From contig CANQKZ010000015.1 in NCBI GenBank assembly GCA_947624585.1, positions 1 to 34,296 of the forward strand: a stretch of 34,296 bases of DNA. The letters are read 5' to 3'. The number at the start of each line of letters is the position of its first letter. Positions within the stretch are counted from its first letter, which is position 1. The notes under the pieces were generated by a model. The model was not told where the DNA came from, made no database searches, and saw only the letters and a program-made list of their open reading frames with translations. Positions 1 to 7,777 of the stretch are shown piece after piece. The DNA is from an uncultured Oscillospiraceae bacterium. GTDB lineage: Bacteria; Bacillota; Clostridia; Oscillospirales; Oscillospiraceae. The translations under genes and the position numbers were made by a program.

Positions 1-689
1 CCGCCCTGGAGGGCCTTGCGGTCGTGCATCATGCACTCCACGGTGTAGGTCTCCTCGGCGCCGTTGAACTTCTCCTTATCGGTCTTGCGGCCCCGGATGA
101 CGGGCATGGCAAGGGTGTTTTCCATGAAGTCGGCGTAGACGTTCAGCATTCGCTGGGTCTCGGCCCGGGCCTCCTCCTCCGTGGCGTGCATGGTGTGGCC
201 CTCCTGCCACAGGAACTCCCGGTGGCGGAGGAAGGGACGGCTGGTCTTCTCCCAGCGGAGCACGGAGCACCACTGGTTGTAGAGCTTGGGCAGGTCCCGC
301 CAGGAGTGGATGATGTTCTTATAGTGCTCGCAGAAGAGCGTCTCGGAGGTGGGGCGGATGCAATAGCGCTCGTCCAGCTTGTCCGCGCCGCCGTAAGTGA
401 CCCAGGCGCACTCGGGGGCGAAGCCCTCCACATGGTCCTTCTCCTTCTGAAGAAGGGACTCGGGGATCAGCATGGGCAGGTACACGTTCTCGTGGCCCAG
501 GGCCTTGAACTCGGTGTCCAGGATGTGCTGGATGCTCTCCCAGATGGCGTAGCCGTAGGGGCGGTAGATGAACATTCCCTTGATGCTGGAGTAGTCGATG
601 AGCTCCGCCTTGGTGCATACGTCGGTGTACCACTGGGCGAAGTCCACGTCCATGTCGGTGATCTGTTCTACTTTCTTGTCCTTTGCCAT
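1..689 (-). CDS. proS: Proline--tRNA ligase, N-terminal part (runs off the window)
   Basis: This class II aminoacyl-tRNA synthetase charges tRNA-Pro with proline in the cytoplasm. The gene is missing from the ORF track because it has no stop inside the window. Reading the minus strand from ATG at 689 gives [20 protein letters not shown], followed by the class II motif region with [12 protein letters not shown] and [20 protein letters not shown], then the AEEEA/ETQRML helix typical of the short, eukaryote-like ProS. About 229 codons are present and the anticodon-binding domain lies outside. GGGAG sits 8 nt before the ATG. The start is only 50 bp from the end of the upstream threonine aldolase gene, so the two may be co-transcribed. 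The family assignment is very secure. Confidence 0.95.
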   Translation of the reverse strand, partial: MAKDKKVEQITDMDVDFAQWYTDVCTKAELIDYSSIKGMFIYRPYGYAIWESIQHILDTEFKALGHENVYLPMLIPESLLQKEKDHVEGFAPECAWVTYGGADKLDERYCIRPTSETLFCEHYKNIIHSWRDLPKLYNQWCSVLRWEKTSRPFLRHREFLWQEGHTMHATEEEARAETQRMLNVYADFMENTLAMPVIRGRKTDKEKFNGAEETYTVECMMHDRKALQG

Positions 690-739
690 ATCAAAAACTC
701 CCGTTTTCAATTGAATTGGTATGTCAGTCTATTTTAACC

Positions 740-1774
740 TCACACACGCAGCTTGTCAAGGATTTTGAAAAACTCCGATACAACCTGCGGTTCAGTGGCC
801 CAGCTTGCGGCGAGGCGCACCACGGAGCTCGTGTCATCGAAGGGCTCCCAGAAGGAGAAGCGGACCTCCTTCTCCAGGCGGCGGAGGAGGGCGTTGTCGA
901 AAATCGGGAACTGCTGGTTGGTGGGGGAGTCCACGAAGAGCCGGAAGCCACGGTCCAGAAGGCCCTGTCTTATTTCCATGGCCCGCTCCACGCCGTGGCG
1001 GCCCAGCCGGAGGTACAGGCCGTTCTCGAAGAGCGCCTCGAACTGCGCCCCGCAGAGCCGTCCCTTGGCGGGCATGGCGCCCCGCTGTTTTTGCACCGTG
1101 TCGAAATGCTCCGGCATCCCGCGGGGGAAGACAAGAGCCTCGCCGCACAGGGCCCCGCACTTGGTGCCGCCGATGTAGAAGACGTGGCACAGGCGGGCGA
1201 TGTCCCGGATCTGTACGTCCGTCTCCGCCGCCAGGCCGTAGGCCAGACGCGCCCCGTCCAGGTAGAGGGGGACGCGGAAGCTTTTGCAGATGCCGGAGAT
1301 CTCCTCCAACTCCCGGAGGCTGTACAGCGTCCCGAACTCCGTGGGGTGGGAGATGTAGACAAGGCCGGGGAAGGCCATATGGGTGTGATTGGGGTCGGCG
1401 AAGAATCCCTCCAGGATCCGTCGCAGGCCGGAGGGGTCCATCAGACCCCGGCGTCCCGGGACGGTGAGGACCTTATGGCCGGTGAACTCCACGGCCCCGG
1501 CCTCGTGGACGTTGATGTGGCCGGTGTCGGCGGAGACGGCGGCCTCCCAGGGACGGAGCAGGCCGCCTGTGACCAGGGCGTTGGTCTGGGTACCGCCGGG
1601 GATGAAGAGTACGTCGGCCTCGGGAGACGCGCAGGACCGGCGGATGAGGTCCCGGGCGTGAAGGGAATACTCGTCCGCCCCGTAGCCGGGCTGGGGCGTC
1701 AGGTTGGTGTCCAGGAGCCTTTGCAGGACGAGAGGGTGAGCGCCCTCGGAGTAGTCGTTTTCAAGAAAGATCAT
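740..1774 (-). CDS. ltaE: Low-specificity L-threonine aldolase (PLP-dependent beta-eliminating lyase family)
   Basis: The family cleaves L-threonine or L-allo-threonine to glycine and acetaldehyde using pyridoxal phosphate. The 344-residue length is normal. N-terminal LENDYSEGAHPLVLQRL matches the family opening, YLDGARLAYGLA (about 171-182) carries the PLP-binding Asp, and YIGGTKCGALCGEALVF (about 200-216) carries the Schiff-base lysine, Lys205. The ATG at 1774 has GGAGGAG about 6 nt upstream. The gene lies between yabR and proS on the same strand. Fold type I aldolases are hard to separate from related aromatic amino-acid beta-lyases by eye, but the GGTKCG context favours an aldolase. Confidence 0.88.
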   Translation of the reverse strand: MIFLENDYSEGAHPLVLQRLLDTNLTPQPGYGADEYSLHARDLIRRSCASPEADVLFIPGGTQTNALVTGGLLRPWEAAVSADTGHINVHEAGAVEFTGHKVLTVPGRRGLMDPSGLRRILEGFFADPNHTHMAFPGLVYISHPTEFGTLYSLRELEEISGICKSFRVPLYLDGARLAYGLAAETDVQIRDIARLCHVFYIGGTKCGALCGEALVFPRGMPEHFDTVQKQRGAMPAKGRLCGAQFEALFENGLYLRLGRHGVERAMEIRQGLLDRGFRLFVDSPTNQQFPIFDNALLRRLEKEVRFSFWEPFDDTSSVVRLAASWATEPQVVSEFFKILDKLRV

Positions 1775-1845
1775 GGGGTCTCCTCCGGTAGAATGTAAGT
1801 ATCCCGGCCCGCATTGGGATGGCCGGTTTATTTTCGCAACACTTC

Positions 1846-1871
1846 AAGCCCCTGCCGTCCGGCGGGGGCTT
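1846..1871 (-). terminator. Hairpin downstream of yabR
   Basis: AAGCCCC and GGGGCTT arms with inner CCG/CGG pairing form a strong GC hairpin just past the yabR stop. No clear T-tract follows on either strand, so termination is plausible but not certain. Confidence 0.4.
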
Positions 1872-1899
1872 GGGGGTCTTTCGGGGAATTCCGACGGAG

Positions 1900-2418
1900 T
1901 TACCTTCTTCTCCGGCCGCCGCCGCGCTCGGATTTGCGCATGGCGTCGGAGATCTTGCCCTCGGAGTCCTTCATGAACCGCTTGAGCTTGTCCTCAAAGG
2001 CGGCGTCCACCGGGCCGTCGGACGGGACGGCGTCATAGGGGTCCGGCGGGCGGCCTGACTGGACCGGCCGGCCCGACGGGGCAGGGCGGCCCGATTGAGC
2101 GGGGCGGCCTGACTGCGCCGGACGGCCCGACGGGGCGGAACGGCCCTGTGAGGGCCTGGCGGGCCTCTGCTGGGGGTCCGGGCGGGGCTGGGCCTGCTTG
2201 ATGGACAGATTGATCCTGCCCTGCTCGTCAATGCTGATGACCTTTACCTGCACCTCCTGGCCGATGGACAGAAAATCCGCCACGTCGGAGACAAAGGTAT
2301 TGGCTATTTCGGAGATGTACACCAGGCCCGATTTTCCCGGCGCCAGCTGTACGAAGGCGCCGAACTTGGTGATGCCGGTGACCTTGCCCGTCATCACCGC
2401 TCCCTTTTGAATATCCAT
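1900..2418 (-). CDS. yabR: S1 RNA-binding domain protein (YabR-type)
   Basis: Residues 1-72 form one S1/OB-fold domain: GAVMTGKVTGITKFGAFVQL, then SGLVYISEIA, VGQEVQVKVI-like and GRINLSIKQA segments, all classic S1 strands. The remainder is a low-complexity, basic tail built on repeated SGRP(A/V)(Q/P) units and ending in GGGRRRR, probably a disordered RNA-binding extension. The ATG at 2418 has GAGAGG upstream. It is the last gene of yabP-yabQ-divIC-yabR, a conserved Firmicute order, which supports the name. The exact role of YabR is not established; RNA binding is inferred from the fold. Confidence 0.85.
   Translation of the reverse strand: MDIQKGAVMTGKVTGITKFGAFVQLAPGKSGLVYISEIANTFVSDVADFLSIGQEVQVKVISIDEQGRINLSIKQAQPRPDPQQRPARPSQGRSAPSGRPAQSGRPAQSGRPAPSGRPVQSGRPPDPYDAVPSDGPVDAAFEDKLKRFMKDSEGKISDAMRKSERGGGRRRR
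2050..2140. repeat. 18-bp tandem repeat inside yabR
   Basis: About five imperfect 18-bp units encode SGRPAQ/SGRPAP hexapeptides in the C-terminal tail of the YabR-like protein. Units differ by a few bases, and a length change would keep the frame. Confidence 0.7.
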
Positions 2419-2462
2419 TTATTTTCCTCTCTATAACGGGCGCGCCTTGCGGGCGGCCCGTG

Positions 2463-2753
2463 TCATTCCGCCTGACCGGCGTCGCCGCCGGTTACGTAGA
2501 TCTCCTCGTCCGGGTCGGTGAAGCCCTGGCCCCGGGCGATGTCCCGCAGGACCTCCTCGTCCGTGCTGTGGTCGATGGCGTACTGCATCCCGTCCACATT
2601 GGCGGCAAGCCGCGCCTCATAATTGCGCAGATCCTCCAGCTCGCTTTGCTTTTGCCTTTCGAGATCGGTCTGCCCGATCTTCGTCACCAGCGCGTACACC
2701 AACAGCACCGCCAGCACGATCTTCGTAAGTATACCTGTACGTCTTAACCGCAT
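2463..2753 (-). CDS. divIC: Septum formation initiator (FtsB/DivIC family)
   Basis: This is a 96-residue bitopic membrane protein of the divisome. A short basic N-terminus (MRLRRTG) precedes one membrane helix at about residues 9-25 (ILTKIVLAVLLVYALVT), a coiled coil at about 28-52 (DLERQKQSELEDLRNYEARL), and the DIARGQGFTDPDEEIYV segment typical of the family. The family forms a complex with FtsL and DivIB to license septal wall synthesis. It lies between yabQ and yabR as in Bacillus and Clostridia. The ATG at 2753 has GAGGGA about 8 nt upstream. Its first 137 bp overlap the annotated end of yabQ in another frame, which is abnormal (see findings). Confidence 0.85.
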   Translation of the reverse strand: MRLRRTGILTKIVLAVLLVYALVTKIGQTDLERQKQSELEDLRNYEARLAANVDGMQYAIDHSTDEEVLRDIARGQGFTDPDEEIYVTGGDAGQAE

Positions 2754-3225
2754 CTTCAGCGTCCCTCACATCCGGCGCACCGCGCCTTTTTTTACCGCCT
2801 TCTATTTTAAACCATTTGCGCGCGGATGAAAAGCGTTTTTTTAAAATTCGTCGAAATTTTTCTAAACTTCTTTTCAGGACCCTCAGCGGAGCGGTCAAAA
2901 GTGCCAGGATCCGGCCCAGGATCCCCATGAGGAAGGCCCCCAGCTCCAATACGAGGGGACTGACGGTGAGAAAGTAGAGCACCGCGCCAAGGGCGGCCAT
3001 GGCCTGCATGAAGAGCCTCTGCCGCCCGCCCCCGGCGGACAGCCCCAGGGCGAAGAGCATGAAGGCGCTGACCGCCCAGAAGACCGTGTCCGCGAGGACG
3101 GTCACGAGCCGGGAGCGGACGCCGCGCCGCAGAGTCCTGAGGACGTCGTACAGCACCCCGGCCAGCACGCCGCACAGCAGCGAGACGCCGGCCTCCAGAA
3201 GCTGGGAACTGACTGAGACCTCCAT
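2617..3225 (-). CDS. yabQ: Spore cortex biosynthesis protein YabQ
   Basis: YabQ is a mother-cell membrane protein needed for spore cortex formation. Membrane-friendly segments are visible at about residues 8-28, 40-62, 70-90 and 92-115, followed by a basic region (RRILKKRFSSARKWFK). The ATG at 3225 lies three nucleotides after the yabP stop. The open frame reaches 202 residues only because it reads through 137 bp of divIC in another frame. A shift at the A7 run just after WFKIEGG would end the protein within about ten codons, ahead of divIC. The last 45 or so residues are therefore doubtful. Confidence 0.8.
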   Translation of the reverse strand: MEVSVSSQLLEAGVSLLCGVLAGVLYDVLRTLRRGVRSRLVTVLADTVFWAVSAFMLFALGLSAGGGRQRLFMQAMAALGAVLYFLTVSPLVLELGAFLMGILGRILALLTAPLRVLKRSLEKFRRILKKRFSSARKWFKIEGGKKRRGAPDVRDAEDAVKTYRYTYEDRAGGAVGVRAGDEDRADRSRKAKAKRAGGSAQL

Positions 3226-3228
3226 GGC

Positions 3229-3516
3229 TCACCTGAAAAGACGCGCGAAGAAGCCCTCGCCGGTCTTGGGCGTGTCCTCATACTCCAGAGCGTCGATCTG
3301 CCCCGTCACCACCACGTCGCCGCTGTCCACGCTCAGCTTCTCCATGTGCAGGTCCTGTCCGTGGACCGCCAGCGCACCCTGAGTGGTACCCATCAGGACC
3401 TCCTGTTCGTTGAAGCTCTCCACCTCCGTCACGCCGGACACCAAAAGTCTGCGTCTGCCCTCCATGCTGAGGCTGTGCATGGCCTCCACGGGCGCGCGCC
3501 TGTCCTCCATCGCCAT
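3229..3516 (-). CDS. yabP: Sporulation protein YabP
   Basis: This small (95 aa) protein of the YabP/YqfC beta-rich family is required for cortex formation in Bacillus. The core HSLSMEGRRRLLVSGVTEVE, then MGTTQGALAVHGQDLHMEKL and VVVTGQIDALEY, matches the family. I trimmed the ORF track start (3579) to the ATG at 3516 because the preceding 21 codons are Arg/Gly-rich and a purine-rich GGGAGAGGGGGAGG box precedes it. ATG 3510 is an equally good start by spacing. It is the first gene of the yabPQ-divIC-yabR cluster. Confidence 0.85.
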   Translation of the reverse strand: MAMEDRRAPVEAMHSLSMEGRRRLLVSGVTEVESFNEQEVLMGTTQGALAVHGQDLHMEKLSVDSGDVVVTGQIDALEYEDTPKTGEGFFARLFR

Positions 3517-3577
3517 TTGCCTCCCCCTCTCCCGGTGTGGTCGCGGAGCGGAACGCCGCCCGCCTCCGCGCTGTTCC

Positions 3578-3607
3578 ACTATACGCGCGGGGAGACCGGT
3601 TTATGCC
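3578..3607 (-). promoter_or_regulatory. Candidate sigma-E-type sporulation promoter of yabP
   Basis: On the minus strand GGCATAAA, 14 bp, CGTATAGT lies about 60 bp before the yabP start. This resembles the CATA-containing -35 and CATACAAT-like -10 boxes of mother-cell sigma-E promoters, which would suit yabP. The match is partial. Confidence 0.4.
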
Positions 3608-3685
3608 AGGGGGCCTTTGAATAAACCGAAGCGCCGACCGGGCGGCGGGTTTTTGGGGGATATCGCGATTTCACGCGGGAATCAT

Positions 3686-3714
3686 TTGATTTTTCCCGGG
3701 GGCGGTGGTATACT
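3686..3714 (+). promoter_or_regulatory. Sigma-A-type promoter for the retropepsin-like gene
   Basis: TTGATT (3686-3691), a 17-bp spacer and TATACT (3709-3714) with an extended TGG in front of the -10. It lies 35 bp upstream of the ATG at 3749. Confidence 0.7.
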
Positions 3715-3748
3715 TGTTGCGGAATAACGCTTTCGGAGGTGCGGAGAG

Positions 3749-4507
3749 ATGGTTTATATGGATTTCCATCCTGTGAACGGGCTGGTTTTGCTGGACGCCC
3801 GGGTGGACGGGGAGAAGGGACAGTTCCTGCTGGACACAGGGGCCATGATGACGGCGCTGAATGCGGAGTATTTTTCGCCCGCCTCGGGGGGCGCTGTAGA
3901 GATCGCCAAATTCAGCGGATCCATGAGCGCCGAGGACGCACGGAAAACCCGTATCCTATCTCTGGAGCTCCAGAATACGGAGCTCCACGATCTCGACGCC
4001 ATGTGCATGGATCTCGGATACGCGGAGGCCGGGCTGAGGACGGAGGACGGCTCCGTCCGGCTCCTGGGGCTTCTGGGGAACGATGTGCTCCGGGGGTACA
4101 GCCTGTTTTTGGATTACAAGGCCGGGCTTCTGGCGCTGGACTCGGAGATGTGTTTCAGGGATTTCACCCTGGCCCCCATGCCGGTGGACGCCTTCGCCAC
4201 GGTGGAGCTTGTCATTGGGGACCGGCCACGGCGGTTCGTTCTGGATACCGGGGCCAACGCCTGTCTTCTGGACGCGGAGCTTCAGGGGGAATTTGCCGTC
4301 ACCCCGGCGGAGGGCGCGCCGGGGCAGTTCACCCTGCCGCGCGTGCGCCTGGAGGATCTGGAGTATCGTGACGTGACCGCCGTTTTCGCGGATCTGACGG
4401 CTCTGAAGGCCGTGGCGGACGTGTGCGGCGTCATCGGCTCCGCCGTTCTCTCGCCGCGGAGAACGATCCAGGACTTCAAAAGGCAGCTCCTTTTCCTGGA
4501 AAAGTGA
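3749..4507 (+). CDS. Double-domain retropepsin-like aspartic protease
   Basis: The 252-residue chain contains two copies of the clan AA aspartic protease unit. Copy 1 has FLLDTGAMMTALN (Asp29) and, near residue 105, LLGLLGNDVLRGYSLFLDY. Copy 2 has FVLDTGANACLLD (Asp166) and, near residue 227, CGVIGSAVLSPRRTIQDF. Each copy therefore has both the D-T-G-A loop and the hydrophobic-hydrophobic-Gly segment that packs behind it. No signal peptide or membrane helix is seen, so it is probably cytoplasmic. Retropepsins normally act as homodimers; here both half-sites are on one chain. Substrate is unknown. It has its own promoter and starts at ATG 3749 with GGAGG upstream. Confidence 0.75.
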   Translation: MVYMDFHPVNGLVLLDARVDGEKGQFLLDTGAMMTALNAEYFSPASGGAVEIAKFSGSMSAEDARKTRILSLELQNTELHDLDAMCMDLGYAEAGLRTEDGSVRLLGLLGNDVLRGYSLFLDYKAGLLALDSEMCFRDFTLAPMPVDAFATVELVIGDRPRRFVLDTGANACLLDAELQGEFAVTPAEGAPGQFTLPRVRLEDLEYRDVTAVFADLTALKAVADVCGVIGSAVLSPRRTIQDFKRQLLFLEK

Positions 4508-4557
4508 CAGGATCGCCTCCGGTTCCGGCCGGGGGCGGATTTATGCAAAAATAATCC

Positions 4558-4586
4558 TTGCAACGCGAGGTTTTGTTCGTTATAAT
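4558..4586 (+). promoter_or_regulatory. Promoter of the membrane pyrophosphatase gene
   Basis: TTGCAA (4558-4563), a 17-bp spacer and a perfect TATAAT (4581-4586), about 37 bp before the likely start codon. Confidence 0.85.
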
Positions 4587-4622
4587 AGATTTACTATTTT
4601 ATGATCGGGGAGGATGTACAAA

Positions 4623-6767
4623 ATGACCGCATGGTACCTTGTGCTGTGTCTCGTCATCCTGGGAATCGCCTACGTGTTCTTCAACTACATGAGGATCCGT
4701 AAGATGCGGGAGGGGACGGCGGACATGGTGGAGATGGCCGGGATCATCCGGTCGGGGGCCAACACCTTTATGCTGACGGAGTATAAGAGCATATGCCTGG
4801 TGCTCCTGGTGGTGGCCGCCATATTCACGCTGTTTATCGAGAAGACCTCTGGCTTAAGCTTCCTTCTGGGCGGCGCCATGAGCTCGGCGGTGTGCGTTCT
4901 GGGCATGAAGAGCGCCACATACGCCAACGTGCGCACGGCCAACCGGGCCCGGGAGAGCCTGTCCATCGGCGAGACGGTGAAGGTGGCCCTGTGCGGCGGG
5001 TCCGTCTCGGGGCTGGCGGTGCAGACCTTCGGGATGCTGGGGCTGCTGATCATCCTGATGGTCCAGGGCGGGGTGGACCACACCTCCGTCAGCACGGGCC
5101 TCATCAAGCTGGGCTCCATGGCCTGCAACCCCACGGTGATGCGCATATCCACCTACTCCCTGGGGTGCTCCATCGTGGCCATGTTCAACCGCGTGGCCGG
5201 GGGCAACTACACCAAGGCCGCCGACATCAGCTCCGACATCCTGGGCAAGATCCGCCACGACCTGCCGGAGGACGACAGCCGTGTGCCCAACACCATCGCG
5301 GATTTCATTGGCGACAACGTCAACGACATCGCGGGGAACTGCTCTGACCTCCTGGAGTCCTTCGTGGCAACCATGTCCGCCTCCATCATGATCGCCGTGA
5401 CCCTCTACCAGACCCACGGCGTCCGGGACGAGATCACCGACGCCACCTTCAACGCCACGGTCCTGTTCCCCATCATCCTGGCCGCCTGCGGCCTTGTGGG
5501 GTGCCTTGTGGGGCTGATGATCGCGAATTTTAAGAAAATGGGCGACAATCCCTCCAAGGAGCTGGATATGTCTACCTGGATCTCCGCCGGGCTCACCGTG
5601 ATTTTGGGGGGCGTTGCTTCCTTTGTGATTTTCAACGAGCTGGGGCGGAACGGGAATCTCTATGAGGACTTCCTTCTGGGCTGGGCCTCCCCCTGGGTCA
5701 GCGCCGTCATGGGCATCGTCTCGGGCGTGGCCATCGGGGTCATCACGGAGTACTACACCTCCACCGACCACAAGCCCACGAGAGAGCTGGCGGAGATCTG
5801 CGAGGAGGGGGAGGCCTTCGTGGTCACCAAGGGCGACGCCATCGGCTCCCGCTCCTGCCTGCTGCCGGTGCTGATCATCGCCGTCGCGCTCCTCATCTCC
5901 GGCAAGGTCTGCGGCACCTACGGCATCGCCATATCCGCTCTCGGGATGCTGGCCTTCGTGGGCGCCACGGTGTCCATCGACGCCTTCGGGCCCATCGCCG
6001 ACAACGCCGGGGGGCTGGCGGAGTCCTGCCACCTGGACCCCGACGTGCGGAAGATCACCGACAAGCTGGACGCGGTGGGCAACACCACCGCCGCCATCGG
6101 CAAGGGGTTCGCCATCGGCTCCGCCGCTTTCGCAACGGTGTCCCTGATCGTGGCATACGTGGGCAACTACACAGAGATCGGCGCGGAGCTGAGCCTGAAC
6201 TTCGCCTCCTTCTTCGTGGTGGCCGGAGGCATCCTGGGCGGCGCGCTGGTGGAGTACTTCTCCGCCATGCTCACCGACAACACCATCGATTCCGCCAAGA
6301 TCATGGCCGACGAGGGGGACAAAATGATGTCCATCCCCGGCGTTCTGGAGGGCAAGGTCCGGCCCGACTACAACAAGATGATCCGTCTCGCGGCCCAGGA
6401 GGCCATTCGGAAGATGGTCCTGCCCTCGGTGCTGGCGCTGCTCATCCCCGTGGTGGGCGGGCTTCTCTTCGGCGTCCAGTTCGTGGGCGGCATCCTGGTG
6501 GGCGCCACGGTGGTGGCCATCCCCAGGGCCATCTTCATGGGCAACTCCGGCGGCGCTTTTGACAACGCCAAGAAGTACATCGAGGGAGAAAACATCAAGG
6601 GCCACGGCAAGGGATCCCCGGCCCACAAGGCCGCCGTCACCGGTGACACCATCGGGGACACCCGCAAGGACGTGGTGGGCGTGGCGCTGGACATCTTCAT
6701 CAAGCTCATGTCCACCGTCGCCAACACGCTGGCACCGGTACTGAAGAACATCGCCCTCATCAAATAA
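4623..6767 (+). CDS. hppA: Membrane-bound ion-translocating pyrophosphatase (divergent type)
   Basis: This 714-residue polytopic protein of the H+/Na+-PPase family hydrolyses pyrophosphate and pumps ions. Family hallmarks seen are GGNYTKAADISSDILGKI, PEDDSRVPNTIADFIGDNVN, DAFGPIADNAGG, GNTTAAIGKG and GHGKGSPAHKAAVTGDTIGD. The Ala after GNTT is what K+-dependent enzymes carry. Two normally invariant stretches differ: the DX7KXE motif reads DISSDILGKIR (Glu replaced by Arg211), and the usual KDT(S/A)GP near the C-terminus reads KDVVGVA. The track starts at 4614, but GGGGAGG directly abuts that ATG, whereas the ATG at 4623 is spaced 9 nt from it, so I chose 4623. The ion specificity cannot be told from the sequence by eye. 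Confidence 0.93.
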   Translation: MTAWYLVLCLVILGIAYVFFNYMRIRKMREGTADMVEMAGIIRSGANTFMLTEYKSICLVLLVVAAIFTLFIEKTSGLSFLLGGAMSSAVCVLGMKSATYANVRTANRARESLSIGETVKVALCGGSVSGLAVQTFGMLGLLIILMVQGGVDHTSVSTGLIKLGSMACNPTVMRISTYSLGCSIVAMFNRVAGGNYTKAADISSDILGKIRHDLPEDDSRVPNTIADFIGDNVNDIAGNCSDLLESFVATMSASIMIAVTLYQTHGVRDEITDATFNATVLFPIILAACGLVGCLVGLMIANFKKMGDNPSKELDMSTWISAGLTVILGGVASFVIFNELGRNGNLYEDFLLGWASPWVSAVMGIVSGVAIGVITEYYTSTDHKPTRELAEICEEGEAFVVTKGDAIGSRSCLLPVLIIAVALLISGKVCGTYGIAISALGMLAFVGATVSIDAFGPIADNAGGLAESCHLDPDVRKITDKLDAVGNTTAAIGKGFAIGSAAFATVSLIVAYVGNYTEIGAELSLNFASFFVVAGGILGGALVEYFSAMLTDNTIDSAKIMADEGDKMMSIPGVLEGKVRPDYNKMIRLAAQEAIRKMVLPSVLALLIPVVGGLLFGVQFVGGILVGATVVAIPRAIFMGNSGGAFDNAKKYIEGENIKGHGKGSPAHKAAVTGDTIGDTRKDVVGVALDIFIKLMSTVANTLAPVLKNIALIK

Positions 6768-6808
6768 ACCGGCGCGGGGAACTTAAACCGCGCAAAGGAG
6801 TGATCCGA

Positions 6809-7567
6809 TTGATCGACAAATGGGAGATCGCCCTCTCCGGCGGCATAAGGCGGGCGTATGTCTGCACCCCGGCGGCGGCCCGGTCGGACCCGGACGCCAG
6901 GTTCCCGGTGCTCTATATGTTCGACGGCCACAACGTCTTCTTCGACGCGGACGCCACCTACGGGAAGAGCTGGGGGATGAAGGAATATCTGGAGCGGACC
7001 GGGACGGGGCTCATTGTGGCGGCGGTGGAGTGCAACCACGGGGCCCACGGGGAGAGGCTGTCGGAGTACTCGCCCTTCGATTTCTACGCCCCGGAGTTCG
7101 GCCCCCTGCCTGGGCTGGGGCGGGAGACCATGGAGTGGTACGTCCGGGCCTTCAAGCCCTACGTGGACAGCCATTACCCCACGCTGCCGGACCGGGAGCA
7201 CACGTTCATCGCGGGAAGCTCCATGGGCGGGCTCATGAGTCTCTACGCCGTCAGCGCCTACAACCGGGTCTTCTCCGCCGCCGCGGCGCTGTCGCCCTCC
7301 CTGATGGTGGCCCCCGAGAAGCTGGACGGACTTCTGCGCTCAGCGCCCATGGAGCCGGGGACCCGGATCTACATGGACTACGGCTCCCGGGAGATGGCCC
7401 ACTTGCCGACCGGGAGGGCAGCTAAGCGCTTCGGCGCGGTGGCCGCCGCCCTCATGGAGCGGGGCGCGTTCGTCACGGCCCGGATCGTTCCCGGCGGAGA
7501 GCACTGCGAGGCCAGCTGGGAGAGGCAGATCCCGTTCTTTATGAATACACTTCTTTATAAAAGCTAA
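6809..7567 (+). CDS. Alpha/beta-hydrolase, putative esterase family
   Basis: A 252-residue single-domain alpha/beta-hydrolase of the enterochelin-esterase/feruloyl-esterase-like (PF00756-type) group. FPVLYMFDGHNVFFD is the early strand and oxyanion region. FIAGSSMGGLMSLYA is the nucleophile elbow with Ser138, Asp190 in IYMDYGS is a plausible acid, and His232 in GGEHCEASW is the base. There is no signal peptide. I chose TTG 6809 because AAAGGAG lies 8 nt upstream; the track's GTG at 6800 overlaps that ribosome site. It follows hppA by 41 bp and may share its transcript. The stop codon TAA coincides with the target site of MITE copy A1. The substrate is unknown. Confidence 0.82.
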   Translation: MIDKWEIALSGGIRRAYVCTPAAARSDPDARFPVLYMFDGHNVFFDADATYGKSWGMKEYLERTGTGLIVAAVECNHGAHGERLSEYSPFDFYAPEFGPLPGLGRETMEWYVRAFKPYVDSHYPTLPDREHTFIAGSSMGGLMSLYAVSAYNRVFSAAAALSPSLMVAPEKLDGLLRSAPMEPGTRIYMDYGSREMAHLPTGRAAKRFGAVAAALMERGAFVTARIVPGGEHCEASWERQIPFFMNTLLYKS

Positions 7568-7727
7568 GGAACCTCCGAACAAATCACCGCACCGATCTTG
7601 ACGGCAGATTTTCCGCCATATTTCGTCAAAAAATCTTGAAATACACAAAGTATTCCCGCAATTTTTCCTTCATCTGGCGAAAAATCTGCTCGTCAATTTC
7701 GGCGCTTCGATTTATTCAGAGGTTCCC
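7568..7727 (+). mobile_element. MITE-like element, family A, copy A1
   Basis: This 160-bp non-coding element has imperfect terminal inverted repeats: GGAACCTCCGAACAAATC on the left, and GGGAACCTCTGAATAAATC read inward from the right. It is flanked on both sides by TAA (7565-7567 and 7728-7730), a TA or TAA target duplication. The left TAA is the stop codon of the hydrolase gene. The core contains a short hairpin around GAAATACACAAAGTATTCCC. It matches copy A2 at about 90 percent by eye. No ORF of its own is credible. Confidence 0.85.
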
Positions 7728-7777
7728 TAAAATACCTCATATATATCACACAAAACTGAAAGAAAGCGGAAATCACT

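Noticed and set aside
689-725. AATTGAATTGGTAT upstream of proS as a family B element end
   Set aside because: Only partly similar to TTTAATTGAATATTAGTAT, with no partner end or core nearby; chance is likely in an AT-rich leader.
24-737. 237-aa plus-strand ORF over the proS region, and many similar long ORFs opposite real genes
   Set aside because: GC-rich DNA opens long shadow frames. This one is antisense to proS, whose minus-strand translation has clear class II synthetase motifs.
4854-6626. 590-aa minus-strand ORF inside hppA
   Set aside because: His/Gly/Asp-rich composition with no domain; it is an antisense shadow of an intact, conserved membrane protein gene.
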